A stretch of 64,000 nucleotides of DNA from Clostridium aestuarii (GTDB lineage Bacteria > Bacillota > Clostridia > Clostridiales > Clostridiaceae): the NCBI RefSeq assembly GCF_026735135.1, contig NZ_JAPQER010000001.1, positions 627,500-691,499 of the forward strand, in the 5' to 3' direction. Of this stretch, positions 49,877 to 61,359 are shown one piece after another (positions within the stretch are counted from its first letter, which is position 1; the number at the start of each line of letters is the position of its first letter). A program made the position numbers and the translations under genes. The notes beneath the pieces were generated by a model that saw only the letters and a list, made by a program, of their open reading frames with translations, had not been told where the DNA came from and searched no databases.

Positions 49877-51214
49877 CTACTCCTTACTTGCTTTATTTTC
49901 TTTAAGTCTTTGTGACAAATAGAAATATTCTATTATTTTCTTTTTATCGTACAACAATTTCTTTTCCATTATCGTTTTCATTAATAACTGAGCTAACTTA
50001 TCTTGATCATGTCTAACCCAATTATTTTTAACTGTAATAAAATCTCCTTCTATTACTTTTACATTTAATTTATCTATTTTATCCCTATCTATTTTAACTT
50101 GTTCTGCATTTTTTTCTAAATACTTTTCCTTTATTTTATTGCTTATTTTTTCAGTATTAACTGCTATATAATCAATTATTCCATTACCAGCATGCTTAAA
50201 TATAGCTTGTATATGCTCTGAAACCGTATAATTATCTGTTTCTCCTTCTTGAGTCATGATATTTGAAACATATATTTTTAAAGCATTAGTCTCTTTCAAT
50301 GCTTTACTTATATCTTTAACTAAAAGATTTGGTATAACACTAGTATAAAGACTTCCTGGTCCTAATATTACAGCATCCGCTTCTTTAATAGCTTCAACAG
50401 CTTCATTTAAGGCTTGTGCATTTTCAGGTTCAATAAAAAGTTTCTCTATTTTACTATTTTGATTAATAGCTTTTTCTGGAATATTAGACTCTCCTTCAAT
50501 TATATTACCATTTTTTAATTTAGCTTTAAGTACCATATCATCTAAGGTAACAGGTAAAACTCTTCCTGTTACAGCAAGAACAGAACTCATTTTTTGAACA
50601 GCTTCTTCAAAGTTATTTGATACTCCATCCATAGCTGCTAAAAATAAGTTTCCAAAGCTTTGATTTTTCAAATTGCCTTCTTTAAACCTATATTGAAGAA
50701 GTTCTTCCATTAAAGGTTCTGTATCTGCTAAAGCTAAAATACAGTTTCTAATATCTCCTGGTGGAAGCATACCAAGTTCCTCTCTTAAAGCACCCGAACC
50801 TCCACCATCATCACCAACTGTTACAATAGCAGTTATATTTGAAGTATAATATTTTACTCCCCTTAGCATAGTAGAAAGCCCTGTTCCTCCACCTATTGCT
50901 ACTATTTTAGGCCCTTTAACTAATAACCGTTTTTCATATATTAAATTTTTCAACTTGTGTGAATCCAAAGAAATATTTAAATAACCTCTATTAATTAACA
51001 TCATAATAGATCGTATTCCTTGAGTAACTGATATATATAAAATTATTATTCCTGATACAATTAAAAATATATAAAAATACATATATTCTTTTGTAAAAAT
51101 TCTTTTATTAAAAAATTCTACTGCAGCAAAAACTATAAATAAAATCCCCATAGCCCCTAGAGTAATCCACCTTTTTACTCTTACACCAGGCTTCAACCAT
51201 TGGAGTATTTTCAT
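49877..51214 (-). CDS. yvcK: gluconeogenesis factor YvcK/GlmR (CofD-like)
   Basis: A 445-residue protein with two N-terminal membrane helices (about 17-35 and 44-66). These are present in clostridial forms and absent from the B. subtilis protein. The CofD-like nucleotide-binding core reads [42 protein letters not shown] and [19 protein letters not shown]. YvcK helps sustain cell wall precursor supply on gluconeogenic carbon sources. Its ATG overlaps the rapZ stop (ATGA), so the two are coupled. Confidence 0.93.
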   Translation of the reverse strand: MKILQWLKPGVRVKRWITLGAMGILFIVFAAVEFFNKRIFTKEYMYFYIFLIVSGIIILYISVTQGIRSIMMLINRGYLNISLDSHKLKNLIYEKRLLVKGPKIVAIGGGTGLSTMLRGVKYYTSNITAIVTVGDDGGGSGALREELGMLPPGDIRNCILALADTEPLMEELLQYRFKEGNLKNQSFGNLFLAAMDGVSNNFEEAVQKMSSVLAVTGRVLPVTLDDMVLKAKLKNGNIIEGESNIPEKAINQNSKIEKLFIEPENAQALNEAVEAIKEADAVILGPGSLYTSVIPNLLVKDISKALKETNALKIYVSNIMTQEGETDNYTVSEHIQAIFKHAGNGIIDYIAVNTEKISNKIKEKYLEKNAEQVKIDRDKIDKLNVKVIEGDFITVKNNWVRHDQDKLAQLLMKTIMEKKLLYDKKKIIEYFYLSQRLKENKASKE

Positions 51215-52095
51215 AATTTAAATCCACCTTTTTTTTTATCTTCATTTATATCTCTATGTTCTTTATTTACTTTATAACCTTTTGAACTTAACTTATCATA
51301 AATTGTATTAGCAATTGTAACAGAACGGTGTCTTCCTCCTGTACAACCTATAGAAACTATAAGCTGTCTCTTACCTTCTTTTATATAATTAGGAATTAAA
51401 AATTCAAGCATATCATATAATTTACTAATAAATTCATTGCTTTCTTTAAAATTTAAAACATAGTCCTTTATTTGTTTATCATTACCTGAAAATCCCTTAA
51501 GCTCAGGTATATAAAAAGGGTTAGGTAAGAATCTCACATCAAAAACCAAATCCGAATCTACAGGTATTCCATATTTAAATCCAAAAGATAATACTGTTAT
51601 CATTAGCTGATTATCTAATTGCTCTTCATCAGCATATATTCTTGTTATTCTTTCCCTCAACTGTCTTGTAGTCATCTTTGAAGTATCAATTATATTTGTT
51701 GCTTTATATTTAACCTCATCTAATCTTTTTCGTTCAAGTTCTATTCCTTGCAAAATTCTTCCTTCTGGTGCTAATGGGTGTTTTCTTCTAGATTCTTTAT
51801 ATCTTTTTACAAGTGTTTTATCACTAGCATCTAAAAATAAAATTTCATACTTATAACCTTGATTTTTTAGATATTTTAAATTTTCAAAAAGGTCATCAAA
51901 GAACTCTCCCCCTCTGATATCTATAACTAAGGCTATTTTATCTATCTTACCCTCTGTTTGATAACATGCATCTGCAAACTTAGCCATCAATGTTGGTGGT
52001 AAATTATCCACACAAAAATATCCTAAATCCTCTAAGCTTTTAATAGCTTGACTTTTTCCTGCTCCTGATAATCCTGTAACAATGACAAATTTCAT
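51211..52095 (-). CDS. rapZ: RapZ/YvcJ nucleotide-binding protein (RNase adapter family)
   Basis: I start at [16 protein letters not shown] (52095); the upstream ATG at 52113 overlaps the ribosome site AAGGGAGGG. The 294-residue P-loop protein has Walker A GLSGAGKS, the middle [20 protein letters not shown] and the C-terminal phosphosugar-sensing part [15 protein letters not shown]. In E. coli RapZ links GlcN6P to small RNA decay; in Firmicutes the role is less clear but it is always near yvcK and whiA. Confidence 0.94.
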   Translation of the reverse strand: MKFVIVTGLSGAGKSQAIKSLEDLGYFCVDNLPPTLMAKFADACYQTEGKIDKIALVIDIRGGEFFDDLFENLKYLKNQGYKYEILFLDASDKTLVKRYKESRRKHPLAPEGRILQGIELERKRLDEVKYKATNIIDTSKMTTRQLRERITRIYADEEQLDNQLMITVLSFGFKYGIPVDSDLVFDVRFLPNPFYIPELKGFSGNDKQIKDYVLNFKESNEFISKLYDMLEFLIPNYIKEGKRQLIVSIGCTGGRHRSVTIANTIYDKLSSKGYKVNKEHRDINEDKKKGGFKL

Positions 52096-52340
52096 ATGAA
52101 GCCCTCCCTTCATTAATACAGTATTATTTTTTTATTATAACACGATTTTAAATCAAAATCTTTATTTAGTTATATGTAATTATATATCCCTAATTTCTAA
52201 TTATAATATTACAAATATTTTAAATTTTCAATTGCTGATGCTACCAATTAGATATATAATAATATCATCTATCTGTTAATAAAAGTATATTTGTATAATA
52301 TATACTTTATATTCAAATATTAAAGAAAGTAGGTTTAATT

Positions 52341-53768
52341 ATGAAAACTCAATCTCTAGATATTGAAAATTTAGATTTGGCTCTAGACAAAGCTATGAAT
52401 GTTGTTAAGAATTATATGAACAATATAACTACTGAACCTGTAATTCCTGATATTAAACGTGAAGATTTAAAAACTTTAATCCATTCAGAAATACCATTTG
52501 AAGGTATTGGTATTGAAAAATCTATAGAGGAAGTTGAAGAGACTATTGTTCCTTATTGCAGTAAAATAGGAAACCCAAAATTTTTATCATGGATTATAAC
52601 AAGTCCATCTCCTGCTGGAACAATTGGAGAAATTATAAATTTAGGATTAAATCAAGTACCATTTTGTTATAAAAGTGGACCTGCTGCAACAGTTATGGAG
52701 GAAATTGTTATATCATGGTTTTCTAAAATATTTGGCTACTCAAATGAAAGTGGAGGAATCTTAGTAAGTGGTGGAACAATGGGAACTTTAACAGCACTTT
52801 CTGTTGCAAGAGAAGCACATATACCAGGAGTTATGAAGAAAGGTCTGCAAAATATAGAAAAACCACTTACAGTTTACGTTTCAGAAATAGCACATAAATC
52901 TGTTGAAACAGCAGTAAGTCTTTTGGGAATTGGAAGCGATTTTATACGAAAAATACCTGTAGATTCTAATTTTAAAATGGATACTAATAAATTAAAACAA
53001 GCAGTAAAAAAAGATAAAGAATCAGGTTATGACCCATTTTGTGTTGTTGCACAGGCTGGAACATCGAATGAAGGATCTGTAGACAATATTGATGCTATTG
53101 CAGATTTCTGTAATAAAAATAACATATGGTTACACATAGACGCTGCTTTTGCAGGTGGTGCAATTCTAACACAAAGAGGAAAAGAATTAATGAAAGGTAT
53201 AGAAAAAGCCGATTCTATTTCAACTGATCCTCACAAATGGTTTTTCATACCTGTTGAAGCTGGCTGCGTTTTAATAAAGAAACGTGAACACCTTTATAAT
53301 ACATATAAAACTGCAGATAAAAACTTTAATAAAGAAGAACCAATTGAATATATGAATTATGGAATTCAATTCACACGTATGTCTAGAGCACTTAAAATTT
53401 GGTTTGCATTTAGAACTTATGGACTTGATAAAATTGCAAATATTGTAAATCAGAATATAGATTTAGCACAGGAATTGACACAAAAGATAAACGGAAGCAA
53501 AAACTGGGAACTTTTAGCTCCTACACAAACATCTGCAGTATGTTTTAGATATATACCTAATTTAAATTTAACTAATGAAGAATTAAATAAACTTCAGCAT
53601 AAAATATTAAATGAATTAGAGAAAAGTGGCAAAGCATTTATTGCCCCTGCTGTAATAAACGGTAATGTTGCAATGAGAACTTGTTTTGCTAATCATAGAA
53701 CAAGTTATGAAGATTTAAATTTTATATTTAAAACTCTTTCTGAATTTGGAGAAAAATTTTCTAAATAG
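52341..53768 (+). CDS. PLP-dependent group II amino acid decarboxylase
   Basis: A 475-residue enzyme of the glutamate / aromatic-amino-acid decarboxylase group. Key residues: PLP lysine 299 in STDPHKWFF, and His265 and Asp267 in LHIDAAFAGG. Also present are LVSGGTMGTLTALSVAREA and the early FLSWIITSPSPAGTIGE. The start follows AGTAGG. The substrate is unclear; tyrosine, tryptophan, phenylalanine and glutamate decarboxylases are all close. It is monocistronic, on the opposite strand to the surrounding housekeeping genes. Confidence 0.9.
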   Translation: MKTQSLDIENLDLALDKAMNVVKNYMNNITTEPVIPDIKREDLKTLIHSEIPFEGIGIEKSIEEVEETIVPYCSKIGNPKFLSWIITSPSPAGTIGEIINLGLNQVPFCYKSGPAATVMEEIVISWFSKIFGYSNESGGILVSGGTMGTLTALSVAREAHIPGVMKKGLQNIEKPLTVYVSEIAHKSVETAVSLLGIGSDFIRKIPVDSNFKMDTNKLKQAVKKDKESGYDPFCVVAQAGTSNEGSVDNIDAIADFCNKNNIWLHIDAAFAGGAILTQRGKELMKGIEKADSISTDPHKWFFIPVEAGCVLIKKREHLYNTYKTADKNFNKEEPIEYMNYGIQFTRMSRALKIWFAFRTYGLDKIANIVNQNIDLAQELTQKINGSKNWELLAPTQTSAVCFRYIPNLNLTNEELNKLQHKILNELEKSGKAFIAPAVINGNVAMRTCFANHRTSYEDLNFIFKTLSEFGEKFSK

Positions 53769-53774
53769 TATTTT

Positions 53775-53807
53775 AAGCCTGTATTCTTTTAAAAAGAATA
53801 CAGGCTT
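53775..53807. terminator. bidirectional terminator
   Basis: The arms AAGCCTGTATTCTTTT and its complement are nearly perfect and sit between the convergent decarboxylase and murB genes. Confidence 0.8.
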
Positions 53808-53827
53808 AATTTCTTTTAAACTTTTAT

Positions 53828-54754
53828 CTAAACCTCATCTATTTCTTCACCAACAATTCGTACTTCTGGATTTAAGTTAACCCCATACTGTTCTTTAACT
53901 TTTTTTTGCACAATTGCAATAAGTTCCATTATATCTTTTGCTGTTGCATTATTTTTATTGATTATAAATCCAGAATGTTTAACTGATACTTCTGCTCCCC
54001 CAACACTTGTACCTTTTAAGCCACAATCCTGTATAAGCTTTCCTGCAAAATACCCTTCTGGTCTTTTAAAAGTACTCCCTGCTGATGGATACTCTAATGG
54101 TTGTTTTTCTTTTCTTCTTCTCGTCAAATCATTGATTCTATTTTTTATAGTCTCGTAATCTCCCTTTTCTAGTTTAAAAGTAGCCTCAAGTACTATATAA
54201 CCAAACTTTAACACAGCACTCATTCTATAGTTTAGCTCTAACTCATCTTTAGAAATTTTTCTTATTTGTCCATTATTGTCTATTATAAGTACACTTTCTA
54301 TTACCTGAGATATTTCTCCATTATATGCTCCTGCATTCATAGCAACAGCGCCACCTACACTACCTGGTATACCATTAGCAAATTCTAATCCTTTTAAACT
54401 GTGTTTCAAAGCTAGTTTAGCTGCACTTGAAAGAAGTGCTCCCGCCTGTGTACTTAGTATTTCTCCATCCACACTTAACTTATCTAATCTAGATAAGTTA
54501 ATAACAACTCCTCTTATTCCTCCGTCTCTTACAACTAAATTAGTCCCATTGCCAATCACATAATATGTAATACTATTTTTTTTGCAAAAATTTATTATTT
54601 CCTTTACTTGTTCATAGTTTGTAGGTGTAACCAATATATCTGCTGGTCCTCCTACCTTAAATGAAGTATACTTCTTCATTAAAGCATTTACCTTTATATC
54701 ATTTTCATCTAGAATATCCTTGAATTTATTTACAACGCTTATATCTTGAACCAT
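53828..54754 (-). CDS. murB: UDP-N-acetylenolpyruvoylglucosamine reductase MurB
   Basis: A 308-residue FAD enzyme of peptidoglycan synthesis. FAD-binding motifs are [29 protein letters not shown] and [23 protein letters not shown]; catalytic sequences include [18 protein letters not shown] and [15 protein letters not shown]. It produces UDP-MurNAc. The length is normal for the type IIa form. The start follows AAGGAGAAGC. Confidence 0.96.
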   Translation of the reverse strand: MVQDISVVNKFKDILDENDIKVNALMKKYTSFKVGGPADILVTPTNYEQVKEIINFCKKNSITYYVIGNGTNLVVRDGGIRGVVINLSRLDKLSVDGEILSTQAGALLSSAAKLALKHSLKGLEFANGIPGSVGGAVAMNAGAYNGEISQVIESVLIIDNNGQIRKISKDELELNYRMSAVLKFGYIVLEATFKLEKGDYETIKNRINDLTRRRKEKQPLEYPSAGSTFKRPEGYFAGKLIQDCGLKGTSVGGAEVSVKHSGFIINKNNATAKDIMELIAIVQKKVKEQYGVNLNPEVRIVGEEIDEV

Positions 54755-54813
54755 GTGCTTCTCCTTAACTATTATTTATAAATATGTAAATAGTATAATT
54801 CATATACAAGCCT

Positions 54814-55548
54814 TTAATCAAGTTTTATATCTTTTATTTTTCCTTTATTTTGTAAATATTTTATTAGTTTTCTTTCATCAGTATTTATTACTAATTCTTT
54901 TGGCATTTTAATTTGTTTAAGCATATTTTCTACTTCATCAAATTTACCTATTGTAAAACATATATGAGAGTCACTTCCTAATATAATTTGTGCACCATAT
55001 TTCTTACAATATTTTGCAATATCAGTACATACAGGTATGCTTCCTTTACGTGAAACTTTAAATGAACTATTATTTATTTCTATTAAAATATTTTTTTCTT
55101 TTGCTTTTTTTACAACTTCTTCTTCATATATCGGGAATTCAGGATTTCCACTATGTCCAATAATATCAACATAAGGATTATCCATTGCCTTTAATAAAGC
55201 TTCTGTATTCTCCTTTCTAGTTCCAGGTTTTATACAAGGTTGATGTAAACTAGCTATAACTATATCTAGATTTTTTATAAATTCTTCTTCAAGATCCAGA
55301 TTACCTTCATTGTCTATTATATTAGCTTCACATCCATGAAGCATTGTAACTCCATATATATACCTAGGCAATACTTTAAAATTTCCAAAATACCATTTAT
55401 GTGGTGCATGAGGCATTAATGGTCCATGTTCTGTAGTTCCTAAAACCTTTAATCCTATTTCTGAAGCATATTTAGCATTTTCTAACAAAGTTGTGTACGC
55501 GTGACCACTTGCTATTGTATGTGTATGAACATCAAGAACATATTTCAT
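54814..55548 (-). CDS. PHP-domain phosphatase/hydrolase (YcdX type)
   Basis: A 244-residue PHP metalloprotein with the expected ligands: [54 protein letters not shown] and GSDSHICF. These place it with YcdX-like trinuclear zinc phosphatases. The natural substrate is not known. It lies between murB and uvrC on the same strand with short gaps, probably one operon. Confidence 0.9.
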   Translation of the reverse strand: MKYVLDVHTHTIASGHAYTTLLENAKYASEIGLKVLGTTEHGPLMPHAPHKWYFGNFKVLPRYIYGVTMLHGCEANIIDNEGNLDLEEEFIKNLDIVIASLHQPCIKPGTRKENTEALLKAMDNPYVDIIGHSGNPEFPIYEEEVVKKAKEKNILIEINNSSFKVSRKGSIPVCTDIAKYCKKYGAQIILGSDSHICFTIGKFDEVENMLKQIKMPKELVINTDERKLIKYLQNKGKIKDIKLD

Positions 55549-55562
55549 ATACTCAATCCTCT

Positions 55563-57428
55563 CTATTTGTTTTTATGAAAATAATCAATTATACTTTGTG
55601 CTGCCTTCTTATTTATTGATGGTGTACTCAATAATTTTTCATAACAAGCCTTTCTTATATTATCAACACTTCCAAATTTTTTAAGCAACTCTTTTCTTCG
55701 TGATATTCCTATATTGGGAATATCTTCCAATATAGAATGAAGTATTCTTTTATCTCTTAAACTCCTATGATAGGTAATTGCAAATCGATGTACTTCATCC
55801 TGTACTCGAGTAATTAAATTCATGACTTTAGAGTTTTGTTTGATTTTTAGCTCTTTATTATTATATATTAGCCCTCTAGTTTTGTGTTTGTCATCTTTAA
55901 CCATTCCACATACAGGTATATTAATATCAAAGTGTTTTAAAACTTCTAATGCCACATTAACCTGCCCTCTGCCACCATCCATAAGTATTAAATCAGGGAA
56001 AACACTAAATTTTGTTCCACTTAATGCTAATCCTCGTTCCTTTATTTCCTTTGTTTCATTAATACCATGCTGAAACCTTCTAGTCAATATTTCTCTCATA
56101 CTATCATAATCATTTGCCCCTATAACAGTCTTTATTTTAAAACGTCTATAATCACTATTTTTAGGTTTTCCATTTTCGAAAACGACCATAGTTCCTACAG
56201 AATCTACTCCTTGTATATTAGATATATCATACGCTTCTATTCTATGTGGAATATCCTCTAACTCTACTATCTCGCAAAGTTCTTTTAATGAACTATTATT
56301 AAATTCTTTTTCTTTTTTTAGTTTTAATTTAAACTGTTCCAATGTCATTTTAGCATTTTCTTCTACCATACTTAAAAGTTTCTTCTTTTCTCCTTTTTCA
56401 GGAACTTTAATTTTCACTTTAGTTCCTCGTTTAGAAGAAAGCCATTCTTCTAAAAGCTTTATATCTTGTACTTCTGGTACATATACTTTTTTAGGTATAA
56501 ATGCTGTGCCTCCATAAAATTCTTTTATAAAATTTGAAATAATATCTCCTGTATTTTCTAATATATTATTTTCCAAAATAAAATATTCTCTTCCTATTAT
56601 TTTGCCATTTCTAACAAAAAATATTTGAACACACCAATCTTCCGTATCACTACTTATATTTATAAAATCTTCATTTTCAAAATTACTAGATATAATCTTT
56701 TGTCTTTCTCGTATCTTATTTATTGCATTAATTTTGTCCCTTAAAACTGCCGCTTTCTCAAACTCTAAACATTCAGCTGCTTCTTCCATTTTTTCTTTTA
56801 ATTTATTTAATACATCGTTTTCCCTACCTGTTAATAAATCTATTAATTCTTTAATAAATTTATTATACTCCTCTTTACTTATATATCCCGAACAAGGAGC
56901 ACTACATAATTTTATATGATAATTTAAACAGGGTTTTATCTTTTCACCTTTTTCTTTTATAATTTTTCTACATGTTCTTATTGGAAAATTCTTTTTTATA
57001 AGTTCTATAGTTTCATATACTGCAGATGAATCTGGATATGGTCCAAAATATTTTGCTCCATCCCTTGCTCTTATCCTTGTTACAAAAACTCTAGGAAAAT
57101 CTTCATTAATAGTGATTTTTATAAATGGATAATGTTTATCATCTTTAAGCAAGATATTATATCTAGGTCTATATTTTTTTATTAAATTGCACTCTAAAAT
57201 AAGTGCTTCCATTTCTGATCCTGTAACTATATATTCAAATTCAGCAATATTTTTTACCATTGCCTTTACTTTTTCACTATGATTTTTAGATTTTTGAAAA
57301 TACTGCTTAACTCTATTTTTAAGTATTTTAGCCTTTCCAACATATATCACTTCTCCAAGAGAGTTTTTCATCAAATAAACTCCTGGCTTTTCCGGGAGCA
57401 TTTTAAGTTGATATTTAAAATCAAACAT
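55563..57428 (-). CDS. uvrC: excinuclease ABC subunit C
   Basis: I start at ATG 57428; the GTG twelve bases upstream lies in the ribosome site AAGGGTGGTGAG. The 621-residue nuclease has the N-terminal GIY-YIG domain ([12 protein letters not shown], then [18 protein letters not shown]), the UVR motif ([16 protein letters not shown]-type, about 205-235) and the RNase H-like second nuclease ([19 protein letters not shown]). Helix-hairpin-helix pairs come at the C-terminus ([20 protein letters not shown]). It makes both incisions in nucleotide excision repair, with UvrA at the right end of this window. Confidence 0.96.
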   Translation of the reverse strand: MFDFKYQLKMLPEKPGVYLMKNSLGEVIYVGKAKILKNRVKQYFQKSKNHSEKVKAMVKNIAEFEYIVTGSEMEALILECNLIKKYRPRYNILLKDDKHYPFIKITINEDFPRVFVTRIRARDGAKYFGPYPDSSAVYETIELIKKNFPIRTCRKIIKEKGEKIKPCLNYHIKLCSAPCSGYISKEEYNKFIKELIDLLTGRENDVLNKLKEKMEEAAECLEFEKAAVLRDKINAINKIRERQKIISSNFENEDFINISSDTEDWCVQIFFVRNGKIIGREYFILENNILENTGDIISNFIKEFYGGTAFIPKKVYVPEVQDIKLLEEWLSSKRGTKVKIKVPEKGEKKKLLSMVEENAKMTLEQFKLKLKKEKEFNNSSLKELCEIVELEDIPHRIEAYDISNIQGVDSVGTMVVFENGKPKNSDYRRFKIKTVIGANDYDSMREILTRRFQHGINETKEIKERGLALSGTKFSVFPDLILMDGGRGQVNVALEVLKHFDINIPVCGMVKDDKHKTRGLIYNNKELKIKQNSKVMNLITRVQDEVHRFAITYHRSLRDKRILHSILEDIPNIGISRRKELLKKFGSVDNIRKACYEKLLSTPSINKKAAQSIIDYFHKNK

Positions 57429-57442
57429 TTTACTCACCACCC

Positions 57443-58045
57443 TTATAATATAGCTGGCAACCTATAAACTGCATATGCAAGCCCCATGATTATAAGAAAG
57501 TCTTCAAAGGTATTTCCTTTTTTAGAACTCACCCTATATGTAAAAGGAAACTTGTACTTTTTCTTTTTGAATGGATAAAATAACGGAATACCCATTTTAG
57601 TCATCATATCGCAAGTCAAATGCATACCATATCCGACCATAAAATAATATGCTATAAAAGACACATCATAAATTTCGCCCAAATATCCTGATATAAATGT
57701 AAATACTATTAATCCTACTAAACTATGAGTTAACCCATTTCTATGAGATGATATGGCTACAAATATAAATACAATTCCCAAAGCATTTAACGCAGCCTCT
57801 CTTGTATATAAATAATTAACCCACAAAACTATTAACGCAAAACCTAAATACATTATAGTCTTTGTTTTTTTATTCTTAAAAGGTAATATATATTTATTAA
57901 TAATGCTCTTCGGATGATCTATATCTGGCATCAAAGATGCTATTATAACTATTAGTATCCCGATATAGGTAAATCCCCCTGGTATTTTGTCACATACTGA
58001 CATAAAAGTTATAGCTCCTATTCCTGCATGAGTTTTCCCCTTCAT
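57443..58045 (-). CDS. YdjM-type membrane-bound metal-dependent hydrolase
   Basis: A 200-residue protein with about four membrane helices and the DUF457/YdjM histidine pattern: KGKTHAGIGAI at the start, LMPDIDHPKSIINKY, SHRNGLTHSLVG and GYGMHLTCDMMTKMGIPLFYP. Such proteins are integral hydrolases of unproven substrate. In some bacteria the family is LexA-controlled, which would fit the adjacent uvrC, but I did not identify a LexA box here. Confidence 0.82.
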   Translation of the reverse strand: MKGKTHAGIGAITFMSVCDKIPGGFTYIGILIVIIASLMPDIDHPKSIINKYILPFKNKKTKTIMYLGFALIVLWVNYLYTREAALNALGIVFIFVAISSHRNGLTHSLVGLIVFTFISGYLGEIYDVSFIAYYFMVGYGMHLTCDMMTKMGIPLFYPFKKKKYKFPFTYRVSSKKGNTFEDFLIIMGLAYAVYRLPAIL

Positions 58046-58077
58046 ATTGTCTCCTTTATCATTAAAATAATATAAAA

Positions 58078-58108
58078 AAAGTCAAGATTTGATAAAACTC
58101 CTGACTTT
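58078..58108 (-). terminator. terminator of the FHA-ftsW-PBP operon
   Basis: The arms AAAGTCA and TGACTTT are followed by a run of seven T on the minus strand. Confidence 0.6.
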
Positions 58109-58173
58109 ATTATACCACTATAACCATAAAAGAAATATATGTTCATAGTTGTTATTATCGTTTTTTGTCTGTA

Positions 58174-59589
58174 TTATTTATTATATAAAGCTTCTTGTAT
58201 TACTTGCTTTGCTATTTTAGCAGCTTTCACTCCTCCTACTCCTCCATTTTCTACAATTACCGCTACTACAACTGTTGGTTTACTATATGGTGCAAAACCA
58301 ACAAACCATGAATGAGATGCGCCTTCTCCATTTTCAGCTGTACCAGTTTTTCCACATATATTTATTCCATTTATTCTGGCGTTTTTTCCTGTACCCTCGT
58401 CTACAGTTTTTTTCATAAATTTTTTTATTATTCTAGCATTTTGTTTAGAAGTAATTTTTCCCAAACTTTCTGTTTTAATTTTTTTTACAGTATTTTCTTT
58501 ACTGTTTAATATATCTTTAACTAAAAATGGCTTCATCATAATTCCATCATTTGCTATGGCTCCAGTTACCAATGCCATATGCATTGGCGATACTATAACT
58601 TCTCCCTGTCCTATAGCACTTTGAGCAATATTCCCCTGTTCATTTCTTCTTAGACTAGGAAAACTACCCTTATTAACATTAAAGTCATTAATAGGTATAT
58701 TTTTATTAAAATAAAATTTTTCTGCTGTATTTCTGAGATTATAATTGCCTAACTCAATACCCAACTTTCCAAAAACTACATTGCTGGATTCTACAAAAGC
58801 CTCACTTAAACCTATTTCTCCTAATTTTTCACCATTATAATTTTCCAAAGATTCTTTAGAATTAAAGACTAATATCCCCTCATCTTTAAAGATTTTTTTA
58901 TTTATTCCTTCTATATTTTCCAATGCACTAACAGAGGTTATTATCTTAAATATAGACCCTGGAGGATACAAACCTAAAGTAGCTCTATTATATAATGGGT
59001 TATCTTTATTAGAATTTATTTTTTTCCAGTTTTTATCTAAATTATTAGGGTTATATGAAGGCTTAGATACCATTGCAAGAACTTCTCCATTTTTAGGATT
59101 CAAAACTACTACTGCTCCTTTATTATTTCCTAAAAGGTCATAGGCTCTTTTCTGTATATTATAATCTAAAGTAGTTCTTAAATTGTACCCAATTCTATTT
59201 GACTTTTCAGTAATTGTTTCAAAAAATTTTGATAAATCCATAGTATCTGCACCAATTAAAGTGGAATCATATTTTCTTTCTAAGCCCGTTATTCCATATC
59301 TAGGACTTATATATCCTATTACATTTGCAAATATTTCTCCATACAAATAAGTTCTTTCTTGATTAAAAGAATTACTTTTTTCACTCTTAGTCAGCGGATT
59401 CATATTTCTATCATAAATAGTTCCTCTTAATATAGCATTTCGTTTTGCTAATAATCTTTTATTATACGGACTTGAAATAATATCTTCCGCTTTAAAAATT
59501 TCAAAGTATGTAATATATAAAATAACACCTAAAAAACACACTAAAAACACACCAAGTACATTTTTTATATTCTTGGAAATATCATTCAA
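58174..59589 (-). CDS. class B penicillin-binding protein (FtsI/PbpA-like transpeptidase)
   Basis: I choose TTG 59589, nine bases after GAGGAGG; the longer frame to 59625 has an ATG but no ribosome site and would extend further into the upstream gene. The 471-residue protein has one N-terminal membrane helix, then a dimerisation domain. Transpeptidase motifs are SxxK at Ser212 (YPPGSIFKI), SxN in VESSNVVFG and KTG in NICGKTGTAEN. It cross-links peptidoglycan. It overlaps the FtsW-family gene by 8 bases, the usual pairing of a polymerase with its transpeptidase. It is shorter than division FtsI and may serve elongation or sporulation. Confidence 0.9.
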   Translation of the reverse strand: MNDISKNIKNVLGVFLVCFLGVILYITYFEIFKAEDIISSPYNKRLLAKRNAILRGTIYDRNMNPLTKSEKSNSFNQERTYLYGEIFANVIGYISPRYGITGLERKYDSTLIGADTMDLSKFFETITEKSNRIGYNLRTTLDYNIQKRAYDLLGNNKGAVVVLNPKNGEVLAMVSKPSYNPNNLDKNWKKINSNKDNPLYNRATLGLYPPGSIFKIITSVSALENIEGINKKIFKDEGILVFNSKESLENYNGEKLGEIGLSEAFVESSNVVFGKLGIELGNYNLRNTAEKFYFNKNIPINDFNVNKGSFPSLRRNEQGNIAQSAIGQGEVIVSPMHMALVTGAIANDGIMMKPFLVKDILNSKENTVKKIKTESLGKITSKQNARIIKKFMKKTVDEGTGKNARINGINICGKTGTAENGEGASHSWFVGFAPYSKPTVVVAVIVENGGVGGVKAAKIAKQVIQEALYNK

Positions 59590-60802
59590 TTTTTGCTGCC
59601 TCCTCAGAAATTTTTTGCAATACACCTAAAGCAAAAAAAGTAGTAATCATGGAACTTCCTCCATAACTTATTAAAGGCATTGTTATACCTGTAAGAGGAA
59701 TTAAATTTATCACGCCTCCAATAATAACTAGCACTTGAGTAGCTATCATTGAACTATATCCTACTGCAAGCAATGCTGAAAATTTATCTTCAGAATAAAC
59801 TGCTGCCCTCATACACCTATAGAATAATAAAAAGTATAATATGATTACAGCAAATCCCATTAATCCACCCATTTCCTCACATAAAACTGCAAAAATGAAA
59901 TCTGTTAGGTTAACTGGTATAAATTCAGGATGACCACGTCCAAGTCCAGTACCAAATAACCCACCTGATGCTATTGATATTATAGATTGAACAATTTGAT
60001 ACCCCTCGCTATTAGCATAATTCCAAACATCTTTCCATATTAAAAATCTAACTTTCACATGATGAAATAATTTATAACTAATTACAGACCCTATACTAAA
60101 TAAGCCAAAGCATACAGTCACATATTTAATCTTTGAAGTTGCTATATAAAGCATAGTTACAGAAATGCCAAAAAAAATCAAAGCTGAACCTAAATCTCTT
60201 TGTAATACCATAAATCCAAGTGATATCATTACAATTGTCGCTGGCTCTACTAAATCCTTATAATTTTTGTATTTTTTTAAAGTCGAAGCTAGATATGCTA
60301 CCAAGAAAAGTTTTCCAAATTCTGAAGGTTGAAAACCATAATTTCCAATCATTATCCAGTTTTTTGCTCCATATTTTTCCTTGCCAAAAAAAGTTCCCAT
60401 AGCCATAAAAACTAACGTTATAACTAAATAAAAGTATTTACACTCTGCAAATCTTTTTAATCCTGGAAGTAATACAACAATAAATATAAATCCTATTATT
60501 CCAATTACAAACCATATAACTTGTTTTATAGCATATATTCTATTTATTCTATACAAAATAACTATTCCAATTACTGTTAATACCCCCGCAAAAATTAAAA
60601 TATACTTGTCACCATCAGGAAAAAATCTTCGAATTATAAAATGTGCATAAGCAATAAGCCCACAAATCACAATTCCAACTAATAGTGCATTTTTATCAAA
60701 AGGCTCACTCGGCCAATGTAAAACACTTAAATTTAAAAAACAAATTAAACAAAAAGCGTAAATATAATATAAAAATTTTCTTTCAGCAGTTTTACTATTC
60801 AT
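59582..60802 (-). CDS. FtsW/RodA/SpoVE-family peptidoglycan glycosyltransferase
   Basis: A 406-residue SEDS protein with about ten membrane helices. Family landmarks are GAKNWIMIGNYGFQPSEFGKLF, MVLQRDLGSALIFFG, GRGHPEFIPVNLTDFIFAVLCEEMG and LPLISYGGSSM-type (GITMPLISYGGSSMITTFF). It polymerises glycan strands from lipid II. The following PBP is the expected partner. FHA-SEDS-PBP neighbours are common in clostridia. Confidence 0.92.
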   Translation of the reverse strand: MNSKTAERKFLYYIYAFCLICFLNLSVLHWPSEPFDKNALLVGIVICGLIAYAHFIIRRFFPDGDKYILIFAGVLTVIGIVILYRINRIYAIKQVIWFVIGIIGFIFIVVLLPGLKRFAECKYFYLVITLVFMAMGTFFGKEKYGAKNWIMIGNYGFQPSEFGKLFLVAYLASTLKKYKNYKDLVEPATIVMISLGFMVLQRDLGSALIFFGISVTMLYIATSKIKYVTVCFGLFSIGSVISYKLFHHVKVRFLIWKDVWNYANSEGYQIVQSIISIASGGLFGTGLGRGHPEFIPVNLTDFIFAVLCEEMGGLMGFAVIILYFLLFYRCMRAAVYSEDKFSALLAVGYSSMIATQVLVIIGGVINLIPLTGITMPLISYGGSSMITTFFALGVLQKISEEAAKIE

Positions 60803-60839
60803 AAATTTTATCCACCTTAAATTTTCAACTAACTTTAAT

Positions 60840-61268
60840 TTACCCTATCAATTTAAACGTATATTTTCCTATTGAAATTTCATCCTCAGACATTAGATAA
60901 CTTTCCTTTGATATTTTAGTATTATTAATCATTATTCCATTTATACTTCTCAAATCCTTTATAAAACATTTATTGTTTTTTATAAAAATCACAGCATGAT
61001 GCTGTGAAATATATTCATTCTTAAGTACAAGTATATTATCTTTTTTTCTTCCTATAGTAAGCTTATCATGTATTGGAATAACTGAGCCAACTCTTAACTG
61101 TGAATTGACATCACCTACTCTTATTACTTCTAGTCCCCAAATTCTTGTATTATTCTTTTTCCTATTTACTTTCTTTATATCCTTATACATTATCTTTAGA
61201 GCCCAAAATATTATTATATATATAGTTCCAATAATCAAAACTTTAAAAATCATTCTTAATAAAGGCAT
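60840..61268 (-). CDS. FHA-domain membrane protein
   Basis: A 142-residue protein with one N-terminal membrane helix (about 8-27), a basic stretch, and a C-terminal FHA domain. The FHA core is KLTIGRKKDNILVLKNEYIS, then QHHAVIFIKNNKCFIKDLRS and NGIMINNTKI; the Ser/His of the phosphothreonine site are changed only slightly (QHH for SRxH). It probably docks a Thr-phosphorylated partner to the SEDS/PBP synthase encoded downstream. Confidence 0.88.
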   Translation of the reverse strand: MPLLRMIFKVLIIGTIYIIIFWALKIMYKDIKKVNRKKNNTRIWGLEVIRVGDVNSQLRVGSVIPIHDKLTIGRKKDNILVLKNEYISQHHAVIFIKNNKCFIKDLRSINGIMINNTKISKESYLMSEDEISIGKYTFKLIG

Positions 61269-61305
61269 GTTTATCCACCTCTTATCATATAAATTCTATG
61301 AACTA

Positions 61306-61336
61306 AAGACTAGCATTAAAACTGTAATGCTAGTCT
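61306..61336 (-). terminator. terminator of uvrA
   Basis: The arms AAGACTAGCATTA and TAATGCTAGTCTT enclose 5 bases just after the uvrA stop. Confidence 0.7.
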
Positions 61337-61359
61337 TCTTCCTATGTCCGTTTTATATA